Shown here: positions 17,790 to 26,785 of the stretch, one piece after another
Position numbering within the stretch: position 1 is the stretch's first letter
Layout of the letters: every line of letters starts with the position of its first letter
Position numbers and translations under genes: made by a program
Source: Armatimonadota bacterium
Lineage (GTDB): Bacteria; Armatimonadota; Chthonomonadetes; Chthonomonadales; Chthonomonadaceae
DNA: 64,000 bases
Direction of reading: 5' to 3'
NCBI GenBank assembly: GCA_028871815.1
Contig: JAGWMJ010000005.1
Coordinates: forward strand, 1-64,000
The notes under the pieces: model-generated
The model's database searches: none
What the model was told of the DNA's origin: nothing
What the model saw: only the letters and a program-made list of their open reading frames with translations

Positions 17790-18857
17790 ATGACGTCGGC
17801 GGCGGGCGATACCATCCGGGCGGCTGTCCTCTATGGCGCAGCCGACGTGCGCATCGAGCAGGTCCTCCTGCCTCCACCGGCCAGCGGTGAGGTGCAAGTC
17901 CGCATTGCAGCGGCTTTGACCTGCGGTACCGACGTGAAGGTATATCGTCGCGGTTACCACGCACGGATGCTGCAACCGCCATGTCGCTTTGGCCACGAGT
18001 TTGCCGGGGAGATTTGCGCAGTTGGGCCCGACGTGGGTTTCTGGACCGTGGGCGACCGTGTGGTGGCCGCCAACTCGGCGCCTTGCGGGCAGTGCGCGTG
18101 GTGCCGCGCGCTGAGGGAATCACTGTGCGACGACTTGTTGTTTCTCAACGGCGCCTACGCCGAGCGAATCAACGTACCGGCGCGGATCGTTCGCCGCAAC
18201 CTGGTACGCGCCGGTCCCGAAGTTTCGCTGGAAACACTTGCCATGGCCGAGCCGCTGGCGTGCGTCATGCACGGGCTTCGGCGGATGCGGATGGCTGCCG
18301 GTGACCTCGTCGCGGTGTTGGGCTGCGGCCCGATCGGCCTGATGTTTGTGGAGCGGTGCACGGCAGCCGGAGCGCGGGTGATCGCCCTGGGCCGGCGCGC
18401 GGGCCGGCTTGCCGCAGCGGAACGGATGGGCGCTGCCGCCGTTATCGACATCGATTCCGTGCACGATGCTGTCGCGGCTGTCGCGTATGCAGCCGGACGA
18501 TCTGCTGCCGTCCCGGTGGTGGTGGAGGCCGTTGGCTCGCCGGAAGCCTGGGAGCTCGCGAGCCGGCTGATAGCACGCGGGGGCGAGCTGCACCTCTTCG
18601 GTGGCTGCCCCACCGGAGCACAATTCACCGTACCGGCCGAGCGGCTGCATTACGAGGAGCTGACGATCCGCGGATCCTTCCACCACACGCCTGCGTCGTT
18701 CGGCGAGGCAGCAGAGCTGCTCTCATCGCCATCGCCGACGCTGGCGTCATTGGTGGAGGCGCGGATTGGCCTGGATGATCTTCCCGCCTGGATGGAGGCT
18801 GCCGCCGCCGGCAGCGTGGATGCGGTCAAGACGGCTGTGCTTCCTCAGGCGTGTTGA
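17790..18857 (+). CDS. Zinc-dependent medium-chain dehydrogenase (copy 2)
   Basis: A 355-aa MDR dehydrogenase directly downstream of a paralogue. It has the catalytic zinc motif FGHEFAGEI, the structural zinc loop APCGQCAWCRALRESLC and the NAD-binding motif LGCGPIGLM. The pair may encode subunits of one enzyme or two related oxidoreductases. Proximity to threonine aldolase makes a threonine/amino-alcohol role conceivable but unproven. A TTGACA hexamer overlaps the end of the gene (18855-18860). Confidence 0.88.
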   Translation: MTSAAGDTIRAAVLYGAADVRIEQVLLPPPASGEVQVRIAAALTCGTDVKVYRRGYHARMLQPPCRFGHEFAGEICAVGPDVGFWTVGDRVVAANSAPCGQCAWCRALRESLCDDLLFLNGAYAERINVPARIVRRNLVRAGPEVSLETLAMAEPLACVMHGLRRMRMAAGDLVAVLGCGPIGLMFVERCTAAGARVIALGRRAGRLAAAERMGAAAVIDIDSVHDAVAAVAYAAGRSAAVPVVVEAVGSPEAWELASRLIARGGELHLFGGCPTGAQFTVPAERLHYEELTIRGSFHHTPASFGEAAELLSSPSPTLASLVEARIGLDDLPAWMEAAAAGSVDAVKTAVLPQAC

Positions 18858-19751
18858 CACGCGCGAAGTATTTGATGCATATTCGGATTTGGTGAATCCC
18901 GCAGCGCAGCAATGGTGCCTGCGTCGTGAAGCTTTGGGCATGCTGCGCGGGAGTCGCCACCGATTCGTGATGCTCGGCCGCGCGCCCCGTTCGCGTGGCA
19001 CGGCAGCCTCTGCATTGGCGTGCGGCCCGGCTCATCCCGTTCCTCTGCGAAAGTCACCGACCGGGTGACTGCCTGGTTAGCAACGGGTGTTACACCATGC
19101 GCAATCGCTCACTATTTATCCACATTTGGCGGCTGGACATCACGTTTCGCCGAAGAGGGCCGCGGCAGCGGCCGGCGTTCACGGCGCGTAAAACCGTATA
19201 CCCGGCTCCCAAGACACCGCTCGCGTTCGACTACCCGATTCCACATGTGACGTGCGTCACCTTGCTTCTTCCCGGGTTCGACATACGTGTGGCGTACCAC
19301 AAGTGCCGCTCGTCCGATGCTGCCGCGCTCTCGACGTGGCTCAGCGAGCACCATCCCGGTTCGTAGCGGCCGGGGCGCCGGCGCCGCCAACCAACGCTGC
19401 GCCGGCTCTCGTCCAGAACGAAGCGAAGGATCTCTCCGCTCCAACGCCATTGGCCACGACCAACGCGCCGCCGGCGCGTGCCTGGCGGAATGGGACGAAT
19501 GAGACCCGTGCAACCATGGCAGCCACCGGCCAAATGGCTTCTGCGCACGCCTCGCGAGCCTGCGAAAGGCATTCGATGGCCGCTGTGCCGTTACTCTATG
19601 TGCGAGACACATAGAGTCCGTTTCTATTCGGTTCTCAGTCGCTTACGGGTTGCGCGCGCTTTGCCACAAGGTGGTTCCTGGCGCGGGAGGAACCGGAACG
19701 GTTATAATTCCGTGTGACGATCGAACCACGATACGCGGCGCAGACGCGATT
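18858..19751. other. Long gene-free gap upstream of the hopanoid genes
   Basis: About 890 bp with several short overlapping frames on both strands, none with a start/ribosome-site pair, signal peptide or family motif I trust. A TTGACA at 18855-18860 with CATATT 18 bp downstream could be a promoter that reads into the gap. A six-pair inverted repeat (GTCACC..GGTGAC, about 19055-19071) and a perfect 10-bp hairpin at 19593-19617 are the only clear structures. It could hold an unrecognised small RNA or decayed gene. Confidence 0.45.
19593..19617 (+). promoter_or_regulatory. Perfect inverted repeat upstream of hpnC
   Basis: ACTCTATGTG (19593-19602), loop CGAGA, CACATAGAGT (19608-19617): a perfect 10-bp stem, unusually AT-rich for this genome, about 135 bp upstream of hpnC. 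It could be a dimeric-regulator operator or an RNA hairpin. No T-run follows, so it is not a typical terminator. Confidence 0.5.
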
Positions 19752-20648
19752 ATGACGGCTGTGGCGCTACTGCCGAAGTATCAGTTTGATGGCTCCGCTA
19801 CTCTGGCCGAAGCTGAGGCATGGTGTGCGCGACTGGCGCGTTCGCACTACGAAAACTTTATCGTCGGCAGCCTCTTTTGTCCACGGCCGCTCCGCCACCA
19901 CTTCTACAACTATTACGCTTTCTGCCGCGTCAGTGACGACCTTGCCGATGAAGCTGCCGACAGCCAGCAAGCCGCTTTAATGCTGGATGCGTGGGAGTCC
20001 GAGCTGGAGCGCATGGAGCGCGGCGAAGCCGAGCATCCCGTGTTTGTAGCCCTGAGAAGCACTACAGCCGAGTTCGGCATCCCGACCTCACTCTATCATG
20101 ACCTTCTGCGTGCGTTCCGGCAGGATCAGAGCGTACAGCGCTATCCAACATTTCACGATCTGCTGGGCTACTGCCGGTACTCGGCCAACCCTGTGGGACG
20201 CGTGGTACTGCATCTCGCCGGTTATCGCGACGAAGAACGGTTGCTGCTCTCCGACTCGATCTGCACAGCGCTGCAGCTGGCTAACTTCTGGCAAGACGTG
20301 GGGCGCGACTATGCTCGCGGGCGCATCTACATACCGCTTGAGGATATCGCCCGATTTGGCTACACCGAAGCGGAACTTGCCCGGGGCGAGGAGACCGAGG
20401 CCTTTCGGAACCTCATGGCCTTTGAAGCGCAGCGCACGCGTGAGCTGTTTCAACTCGGTGCGCCGCTCGCAGGGATGGTGCATCGACGCCTGCGGCTGGA
20501 CGTTGAGATGTTCTCCCAGGGCGGCGCCGAGGTGCTGCGTCTCATTGAGCGCCAGGAGGGGCGCGTCCTCAGCAAACGCCCTGCCGTCAGCCGCGGGCGC
20601 CAGGCGGTGATGCTAATTGGCCGGCTGATAGCGGGCTTGACGCCGTGA
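19752..20648 (+). CDS. hpnC: Squalene biosynthesis protein HpnC (hydroxysqualene synthase)
   Basis: A 298-aa trans-isoprenyl diphosphate synthase of the squalene/phytoene synthase fold. The ATG at MTAVALLPKYQF is chosen over an upstream extension lacking family similarity. Both Asp-rich motifs are visible: DDLADE (first) and DVGRDYARGRIYIP (second). In hpnCDE pathways HpnD makes presqualene diphosphate from two farnesyl diphosphates, HpnC converts it to hydroxysqualene and HpnE reduces it to squalene. It overlaps hpnD by GTGA, so it is operonic. Confidence 0.92.
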   Translation: MTAVALLPKYQFDGSATLAEAEAWCARLARSHYENFIVGSLFCPRPLRHHFYNYYAFCRVSDDLADEAADSQQAALMLDAWESELERMERGEAEHPVFVALRSTTAEFGIPTSLYHDLLRAFRQDQSVQRYPTFHDLLGYCRYSANPVGRVVLHLAGYRDEERLLLSDSICTALQLANFWQDVGRDYARGRIYIPLEDIARFGYTEAELARGEETEAFRNLMAFEAQRTRELFQLGAPLAGMVHRRLRLDVEMFSQGGAEVLRLIERQEGRVLSKRPAVSRGRQAVMLIGRLIAGLTP

Positions 20649-21580
20649 CAAACTTCGCTGAGGAGTCGGCTCGGCCGGCGGACTGCACGGCAGGCAAGGC
20701 TGAGCTGGCGGCGTCCTACGCCTACTGTCGGACCGTTGCGCGCACGTCTGCGCGAAACTTTTACTACTCGTTTGTCACGCTGCCGCGAGCGCGCAAAGAC
20801 GCGATGTGCGCCATTTACGCATTCATGCGGCGAAGTGACGATGCCGCCGATGAACCCGGCGACTTCGCGCTGCGCGAAAGACGCATGCGAGCCTGGCGCG
20901 CGACCGTTGATGCCGCGCTTCAAGGCAATTATGGGTCCGAGCCGGTGCTGCCGGCGCTGCACCACACCATCTGTCGATTCCGGGTGCCGGTCCATTACCT
21001 CTACGAGGTGATGGAGGGCACCTCGCAGGACCTCAGCGCCGTACGGTTCGAGACCTTTGAGGAGCTCCGCGCCTACTGTTATCGCGTGGCCGGCGTGGTT
21101 GGGTTTGTCTGCCTGTACGTATGGGGGTTCGGCGGCGACCGGGCGGAGGTCATGCGGATGGGTGAGGCCTGCGGCCTCGCGTTTCAACTGACCAACATCC
21201 TGCGAGACGTTGCAGAGGATGGCGCCCGCGGGAACATCTACCTGCCGCAGGAGGATCTCCGGCGCTTCGGCGTGACCGACGCGATGCTGCTGAACGCAAG
21301 CGCCGGCGATAAGGCTGTAAGAGAGTTGCTGCGATTTGAGGCCGAGCGCGCAGAGGACTGGTACCGGGCGGCGGAGCCGCTGGCCGCCTGCATCTCGACA
21401 CCGAGCCGGCCGACCTTTGAGATCATGTTCGACATCTACCACGCCATTCTCACCGAGATAAAGCGCCTGGATTACGACGTGTTTTCAGACCGCATTACGG
21501 TGAGTACCCCCAGGAAGGTGATGGCTGTGGCGCGCGCGGTCGCGCGCACGCGGTTCAGCGCATTGCGGAGGCGCCGGTAG
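20645..21580 (+). CDS. hpnD: Presqualene diphosphate synthase HpnD
   Basis: A 311-aa squalene/phytoene synthase-fold enzyme starting at a GTG that overlaps the hpnC stop (GTGA). FMRRSDDAADEPGD is the first Asp-rich motif, and TNILRDVAEDGARGNIYLPQ carries the second plus the conserved product-release segment. It condenses two farnesyl diphosphates to presqualene diphosphate. Its stop shares one base with the GTG start of hpnE. Phytoene synthase is the alternative reading, but the HpnC/HpnE neighbours settle the assignment. Confidence 0.92.
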   Translation: MTNFAEESARPADCTAGKAELAASYAYCRTVARTSARNFYYSFVTLPRARKDAMCAIYAFMRRSDDAADEPGDFALRERRMRAWRATVDAALQGNYGSEPVLPALHHTICRFRVPVHYLYEVMEGTSQDLSAVRFETFEELRAYCYRVAGVVGFVCLYVWGFGGDRAEVMRMGEACGLAFQLTNILRDVAEDGARGNIYLPQEDLRRFGVTDAMLLNASAGDKAVRELLRFEAERAEDWYRAAEPLAACISTPSRPTFEIMFDIYHAILTEIKRLDYDVFSDRITVSTPRKVMAVARAVARTRFSALRRRR

Positions 21581-22977
21581 TGGGCGCCACCGGATCTGCC
21601 GCGGTTGCCGGCGGTGGAGTGGCAGGCATGGCCTGCGCAGTGGCGCTGTCGCAACTAGGCTACCAGGTTACACTCATCGAAAAGCGCCCCATGCTGGGCG
21701 GTCGCGCCAGTTCGTTTATCGATGCCGAAACCGGCGAGGTGATGGATGTATGCCAGCACGGAACGATGCGCTGCTGCACGAATCTGCAGTGGCTGCTGGC
21801 CGCGCTGGGCGTGGAGGATCAGATTCGGTGGCTGAGCGCATTGGAATTTGCCGATAGCTCCGGCCATCGCTTTCCTTTGCGCGCCGGTATCCTTCCCGCG
21901 CCGCTGCACATGGCGGCTTCCTTCGCCAGGTTTGGCGCGCTGCAGCTGGCGGACAAGCTGGCCATTGCGCGCGGCATGCTGCGCATCCTCCGCACCGGCG
22001 AGGAGGCTGACCGCGATGATCGCTCCATGGAGGCGTGGCTGCGCGAGACACGGCAAACCCCACGCGCCGTCAGCCGGTTCTGGCAGCCTGTGCTGGTTTC
22101 GGCGTGCAATGACTCGCCGGCCTGCATCAGCCAGGCCGTGGGCCTAAAGGTGTTTCGATACGGGTTCCTACGCAACCGTTCCGGGTGGCAGTTTGGCCTG
22201 CCTGGCGTGCCGTTGGGCACCCTGTTCACCGGTCCCGCGGAGCGCGTGGTGGCTGCCGCCGGCGGTGTTGTAAGGCTTCGAACGCATATCGCGCAGTTTG
22301 AAATAGATCGATCTTCCGATGGCGCAGCCATCACTGGATATCAGCTGCAGAGCGGTGAAACCGTGCGCGCCAGTCACTACATATCGGCTCTTCCCTTTGA
22401 TGCGCTGGCGCGTATGGCGCCGGAGGCCCTTGGCCCTGGCGGGCTGGAGTTTGCGCCAATTGCGGGTGTACATCTCTGGTTCGAGGGGCGCATTGAAGCG
22501 CCGCACGCACTGGCGCTGCTGGATTGTGATGCAGACTGGGTGTTTAACAAGACGGCCAACTTTGCGATGGCCGAGAACGGCGAAACGTGGCTGCACGTGG
22601 TCAAGAGCAGCGCCGGTGAATGGTGCGCTAGTGAGCGCGAGGCCGTTCGCGATCGAGCGCTGGAGGGATTGTATGGCGCCCTACCCCGCGCACGCGAACA
22701 TCGTTTGCTTCGATGGAAGGTTCTTAAAGAGCGAAAGGCCACATTTCGGCCTGGACCCGGGGTTGCCGCGCTGCGTCCTGGCCCTGAATCCAGCCTGAAC
22801 GGGCTTGTACTGGCGGGCGAATGGACCAACACGGGCTGGCCATCCACGATGGAAAGCGCGGCACGAAGTGGCTTACGGGCAGCGGAAGCCATAGCGGCTC
22901 GAGATGGCATGCCCACCGCCCTTGTACAGCCTGACCTGTCGCCATCCACGCTGGTGCGTTGGCTGTCGGCCTGCTAG
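21580..22977 (+). CDS. hpnE: Hydroxysqualene dehydroxylase HpnE
   Basis: A 465-aa FAD-dependent amine-oxidase/phytoene-desaturase-type flavoprotein. The dinucleotide motif VAGGGVAGMACAVALS sits at the N-terminus, followed by LIEKRPMLGGRASSF. It reduces hydroxysqualene to squalene, completing the three-enzyme route with HpnC and HpnD. The start GTG overlaps the hpnD stop by one base. Squalene-hopene cyclase, the next enzyme in hopanoid synthesis, is not in this window. The stop lies 27 bp before trpA. Confidence 0.9.
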   Translation: MGATGSAAVAGGGVAGMACAVALSQLGYQVTLIEKRPMLGGRASSFIDAETGEVMDVCQHGTMRCCTNLQWLLAALGVEDQIRWLSALEFADSSGHRFPLRAGILPAPLHMAASFARFGALQLADKLAIARGMLRILRTGEEADRDDRSMEAWLRETRQTPRAVSRFWQPVLVSACNDSPACISQAVGLKVFRYGFLRNRSGWQFGLPGVPLGTLFTGPAERVVAAAGGVVRLRTHIAQFEIDRSSDGAAITGYQLQSGETVRASHYISALPFDALARMAPEALGPGGLEFAPIAGVHLWFEGRIEAPHALALLDCDADWVFNKTANFAMAENGETWLHVVKSSAGEWCASEREAVRDRALEGLYGALPRAREHRLLRWKVLKERKATFRPGPGVAALRPGPESSLNGLVLAGEWTNTGWPSTMESAARSGLRAAEAIAARDGMPTALVQPDLSPSTLVRWLSAC

Positions 22978-23004
22978 TGCCATAACTTGGGAAGCGGAGA
23001 AGCT

Positions 23005-23802
23005 ATGCGGATTAGTCGGCGGTTTGAGGAGCTGCAGGCTGCCAACCAGGCAGCTCTGGTCTGTTTCGTTACAGCCGGTGATCCCGAACCTGGCGTACTG
23101 CCCGACCTTATATCGGCCATTGCAAGCGGCGGCGCGGATGCGATTGAGGTTGGCATTCCGTTTAGCGATCCACTGGCGGATGGTCCAAGTATTCAGGCAT
23201 CCTCGCAGCGCGCACTGGCGGCCGGCATGAATTCGCGCCTCGCAATGGCAGAGATTGCAGAAGCCCGTCGGAGGCTGCCTGATCTACCGATTGTGGTGAT
23301 GACATATTTCAATCCCGTTCTGCGATTTGGTATGGAGGCGTGGGCAGCCGCGGCGGCAAGTGCCGGCGTAGACGGTCATATCGTCACCGATCTCTCGCCG
23401 GAGGAGTCGGCGGAGTGGCGCGCCGTTTCGGCGCGTCACGGTCTGGATACGATCTTTTTAGTGGCGCCAACCAGCACCGACGAGCGGGCGGCAATTGTAG
23501 CGGAGCTTTGCACCGGCTTCGTTTACGGCGTTTCAAGGACGGGCGTCACCGGCGCTCGGCAAAAGCTGTCGGACGAAGTGGGGCCGATGGTGGCGCGTAT
23601 GCGCCGGTTTACCCAACTGCCGGTATGCGTGGGCTTCGGAGTTTCCAGCGCAGACCAGGCCGGGCAAGTGGCCGCTATGGCCGACGGTGTGGTGGTGGGC
23701 AGCGCGCTTGTAGATTTGATCCATCAACGGCGCGACGATGCCGGCAGAGATGAGGCCGTTAGCGCATTCGTCCGCGAGCTGAAATCGGGCTGTATCCGTT
23801 GA
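23005..23802 (+). CDS. trpA: Tryptophan synthase alpha subunit
   Basis: A 265-aa TIM-barrel protein that cleaves indole-3-glycerol phosphate to indole and glyceraldehyde-3-phosphate. The active-site block IEVGIPFSDPLADGP contains the catalytic Glu and Asp. The loop YGVSRTGVTGAR and the phosphate-binding end VGFGVSSADQ are also present. The ATG at 23005 has a GGAGAA site, so an upstream TTG is not needed. It follows hpnE by 27 bp and overlaps the next hydrolase gene. trpB is about 24 kb away on the other strand. Confidence 0.95.
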   Translation: MRISRRFEELQAANQAALVCFVTAGDPEPGVLPDLISAIASGGADAIEVGIPFSDPLADGPSIQASSQRALAAGMNSRLAMAEIAEARRRLPDLPIVVMTYFNPVLRFGMEAWAAAAASAGVDGHIVTDLSPEESAEWRAVSARHGLDTIFLVAPTSTDERAAIVAELCTGFVYGVSRTGVTGARQKLSDEVGPMVARMRRFTQLPVCVGFGVSSADQAGQVAAMADGVVVGSALVDLIHQRRDDAGRDEAVSAFVRELKSGCIR

Positions 23803-24608
23803 CGGGTGAAGAGACGCTCAGCGAACCGCGCGCGTTCCGTATCCGGATCCTGGGCAGCGGTACATCCCACGGCGTGCCGATGATCGGCTGCACGTGCGCT
23901 GTCTGCACCAGTACCAACCCGAAGAATCGTCGCACGCGCCCCTCAATTGCGGTGGAATACGGGAGCAGCGTGCTGGTGGTGGATACCGGCCCGGAGTTCC
24001 GGCTGCAGGCACTGGCGGCCGGCCTTTCGCGGGTGGATGCCGTGCTGATCACCCACACACACGCCGACCACATCTTTGGTATGGACGATCTGCGCCGGTT
24101 CAACGACCTGGCCCACGCTTCGATTCCCGTGTACGGCTCCGCCTCCACCCTGGAGGATATCCGGCGCATCTTCGATTACATCTTCAAGCCAACACAGGCC
24201 GGCGGCGGCAAGCCGCGCATTACGCTGCACGAGCTTCCCAGCACTCTGGAGCTGTGCGGGTTGGAGATCACCGTGCTGGAAGTGCTGCATGGCCGCCTCC
24301 CGGTACAGGCGTTCCGGTTCGATGTGCCCAGCGGACCGTCCGCCGCGTACATCACCGACGTCAACACAATACCGGAGGCGGCAATGTCGCATTTGGGCGG
24401 TCTGGACCTGCTCATTCTGGACGCGGTGCGGTTCGAACCCCACAGCACGCACTTTGGATTGTGGCAAGCCGTGGAGGTTGCGGGACTGCTGAAGCCGGCG
24501 ATGGTTCGCTTTACGCACCTTTCACACCACTTCGATCACGAAGAGGTGAACGGCCGGCTGCCGCAAGGTATGTCCCTGGCATTTGATGGTGAGGTTTTGA
24601 CGCTCTAG
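23799..24608 (+). CDS. MBL-fold metallo-hydrolase, PhnP/phosphodiesterase-like
   Basis: A 269-aa protein whose likely TTG start overlaps the trpA stop (TTGA); a GTG a few codons on is an alternative. The opening LGSGTSHGVPMIGCTCAVC is typical of PhnP-like phosphodiesterases. THTHADHIFGMDDLR is the HxHxDH zinc motif, and THLSHHFDHEEV is the C-terminal metal/acid block. Such enzymes hydrolyse cyclic or diester phosphates; the natural substrate is unclear. Coupling to trpA suggests co-transcription rather than shared function. Confidence 0.82.
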   Translation: MTGEETLSEPRAFRIRILGSGTSHGVPMIGCTCAVCTSTNPKNRRTRPSIAVEYGSSVLVVDTGPEFRLQALAAGLSRVDAVLITHTHADHIFGMDDLRRFNDLAHASIPVYGSASTLEDIRRIFDYIFKPTQAGGGKPRITLHELPSTLELCGLEITVLEVLHGRLPVQAFRFDVPSGPSAAYITDVNTIPEAAMSHLGGLDLLILDAVRFEPHSTHFGLWQAVEVAGLLKPAMVRFTHLSHHFDHEEVNGRLPQGMSLAFDGEVLTL

Positions 24609-24661
24609 GCGCATCCGGTCGTTTGCCGCGCTCCGCCAGCCGGCGGTCGCTCCGGTAAAAG

Positions 24662-24696
24662 CATTGAGGCGGAAGCATCTCGCTTCCGCCTCAATG
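24662..24696 (-). terminator. Bidirectional terminator between convergent genes
   Basis: A perfect 15-bp stem (24662-24676 with 24682-24696) and 5-nt loop sit between the convergent hydrolase and sigma-factor genes. Read on the minus strand the stem is followed by CTTTTA, which suits Rho-independent termination of the sigma-factor transcript. On the plus strand the T-stretch is weak. Confidence 0.75.
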
Positions 24697-24740
24697 GAGT
24701 GCCTCTTATCCCGACCGGCAGCTCGGCGGTTCTTCCCGTT

Positions 24741-25364
24741 TCAGGCCGGAACAGGCTGCGACTTTGCCACGGGTCCGGCTGCCACAGCGCGCCGCTTCCG
24801 CGTCCGCGGGCGAATACCGGCCTCCATGATCCGCCGCAGCATCACCCGGCCGCGGTGGATGCGGGAGCGCACGGTGCCCACGGCGCACTTCATCCTCTGC
24901 GCGATCTCGTCATACGACTTCTCTTCAACGTCGCAGAGGAGTACGGCGTCACGGTACTCCGCCGGCAAAGCTGCCAGAGCCGATTGCAGCTTGTCGTCCA
25001 TCATGGCGCCAACCACGATATCTTCCGGGTTGCTGTTTGGGTCGGCAAATTCATGCTGGAACACGTTACCCTCTTCATCCGTTCCTGCAGGAGCGTCCAG
25101 AGAGTGCATCGGAACGCGCTTCTGCCGGCGGCGCATATCGATGACACGGTTAGTGATGATGCGGAACAGCCAGCCTTCGAACGACCGGGTTTGATCGTAC
25201 GACGCGAAGTTGACCAGAGCGCGCACATACGCATCCTGGGTCACATCCTCGGCATCTGCCGCGTTTCCTGTGAGCTTGTAGGCCAGATTGTAAGCACGCT
25301 TGTGGCTGCGCTCGTACAGCGAGGAAAAGTCGGCTACTTCCTGCGTTGGTGTTAATGCGGTCAT
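24741..25364 (-). CDS. ECF-type RNA polymerase sigma factor
   Basis: A 207-aa group 4 sigma factor. The ATG at MTALTPTQEV is preceded on the minus strand by a very strong AAGGAGG site, so an upstream in-frame extension is dropped. Sigma region 2 (YNLAYKLTGNAADAEDVTQD... FEGWLFRIITNRVID) binds core enzyme and the -10 element. Region 4 (ALPAEYRDAVLLCDVEEKSY... AVGTVRSRIHRGR) recognises -35. A basic tail (RPRTRKRR) ends the protein. No anti-sigma gene is adjacent, unlike the second ECF gene in the window. Confidence 0.9.
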   Translation of the reverse strand: MTALTPTQEVADFSSLYERSHKRAYNLAYKLTGNAADAEDVTQDAYVRALVNFASYDQTRSFEGWLFRIITNRVIDMRRRQKRVPMHSLDAPAGTDEEGNVFQHEFADPNSNPEDIVVGAMMDDKLQSALAALPAEYRDAVLLCDVEEKSYDEIAQRMKCAVGTVRSRIHRGRVMLRRIMEAGIRPRTRKRRAVAAGPVAKSQPVPA

Positions 25365-25562
25365 GTTCCACCTCCTTGTTAATCCGACTACATTGTTGCA
25401 GTTATGTTCCATGTGCGCCCTAAGCAAACCAACGGTTTATTCACCGTGGAAATCCATGATGGCCGGCTGCCTGCATCAACTCACAACCGCGATATTGAGC
25501 GTGCGTGTGTGATAAAATGGAGGCGTCTGAACCGGACAGGCGCAGCGCGCCAGAGGGGGTTT

Positions 25563-26594
25563 ATGGAGGACTCGAACACGGAGACGGATGAAACGTCACC
25601 GCCGGCCAGTGAGGTTTTCGACATAACCATCGTTGGCGGCGGACCGGTTGGGTTGTTCGGCGCATTTTACGCGGGCATGCGCCAGATGAAGACGAAGATA
25701 CTGGAGAGCCTGCCGGAACTGGGCGGGCAGCTCGCGGCCCTCTACCCGGAGAAGTACATTTTTGATATGCCGGGCTTTCCACGGGTTCTGGCTCAAGACC
25801 TCGCCGTGGAAATGGCGAAACAAGGGACCCGCTTCGCGCCAAAGGTCTGCTGCAGCGAGAAGGTTCTGCAGCTTCAGCGGCAGCCCGAGGACGAGACGTG
25901 GCGGCTGATCACCAACCGTGCGGAGCATGTAACCAGGACAGTGGTACTCACTCTGGGCGGCGGTGCATTTGCTCCTAAACGACTGGATACTCCCGGCGTC
26001 ACCGAGCTGGAGGGCCGTGGTGTCTACTACTTCGTGCGTGACATCGCCCAGTTTGCCGGCAAACGGCTTTTGATCGTTGGCGGCGGCGATTCGGCGCTGG
26101 ATTGGGCCATGCACCTCGAGCCGGTAGCCAAATCGATCAGCCTGATCCATCGGCGCGACGTGTTCCGTGCGCACGAGGAGAGCGTCGACTGGCTATTAAA
26201 TCGCTCACGCGTGGACGTGCGCCTCTGGCATGAGCTGCGGAGGGTGGAGGGTAACGGGCATCTTGAGCGCGCCGTTGTGATGCATAACCAGACGCGTGAA
26301 GAGGCCGTGCTGGAGGTTGATGGCGTACTGCTCCACATCGGATTCTCGATGGATATTGGGCCCGCCCGCGATTGGGGCGTGGAGATGGAGGGCTCGTCAA
26401 TACTGGTCAACCATATGATGGAGACGAATCTGCCGGGTGTGTATGCCGCCGGCGACGTGGCCCAGTTTGAGGGCAAGATCAAGCTCATCGCCACGGGCGT
26501 AGGCGAGGTTTGCACCGCCGTAAACTACGCCAAGCACCGCATCGATCCGCACTCGAAGGTGTTTCCGGGCCACAGTACCAACATGGATCTATAA
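25563..26594 (+). CDS. Thioredoxin-reductase-like ferredoxin-NADP reductase
   Basis: A 343-aa two-domain flavoprotein. The ATG at 25563 has a GAGGGGG site; the open frame extends upstream but has no similarity. Motifs are IVGGGPVGLFGAFYAGM (FAD), LESLPELGGQLAALYPEKYI, IVGGGDSALDWAM (NADPH), and YAAGDVAQFEGKIKLIATG near the end. There is no redox CxxC, which separates it from thioredoxin reductase and points to the TrxR-like ferredoxin/flavodoxin-NADP reductases. It probably moves electrons between NADPH and ferredoxin. Confidence 0.88.
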   Translation: MEDSNTETDETSPPASEVFDITIVGGGPVGLFGAFYAGMRQMKTKILESLPELGGQLAALYPEKYIFDMPGFPRVLAQDLAVEMAKQGTRFAPKVCCSEKVLQLQRQPEDETWRLITNRAEHVTRTVVLTLGGGAFAPKRLDTPGVTELEGRGVYYFVRDIAQFAGKRLLIVGGGDSALDWAMHLEPVAKSISLIHRRDVFRAHEESVDWLLNRSRVDVRLWHELRRVEGNGHLERAVVMHNQTREEAVLEVDGVLLHIGFSMDIGPARDWGVEMEGSSILVNHMMETNLPGVYAAGDVAQFEGKIKLIATGVGEVCTAVNYAKHRIDPHSKVFPGHSTNMDL

Positions 26595-26785
26595 CGGCTG
26601 GGAAACAGCGGAAGGAAAACCGGCTTCTGCCGTGGAACTGGTACGAAACCGCCGAACTGCGATTCTCAGGCGCAGTTTTCGGGCTGCCGAGCCGATCGGC
26701 GTGTTTGAGGGAGACCGGCGTCAACTCGGAACAGAGCAGCCAGCCGCTCTTTGCACCGAGATGCCCAGGAGGGGGAGTTTCGAGC

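Noticed and set aside
18766-19068. 100-codon frame overlapping the end of dehydrogenase copy 2
   Set aside because: Mostly out-of-frame to a clear MDR enzyme; the short novel part beyond it has no supporting signal.
19112-19612. Minus-strand 166-codon frame in the gap before hpnC
   Set aside because: Arg-rich with no ribosome site, signal or homology that I can see; typical of high-GC noise.
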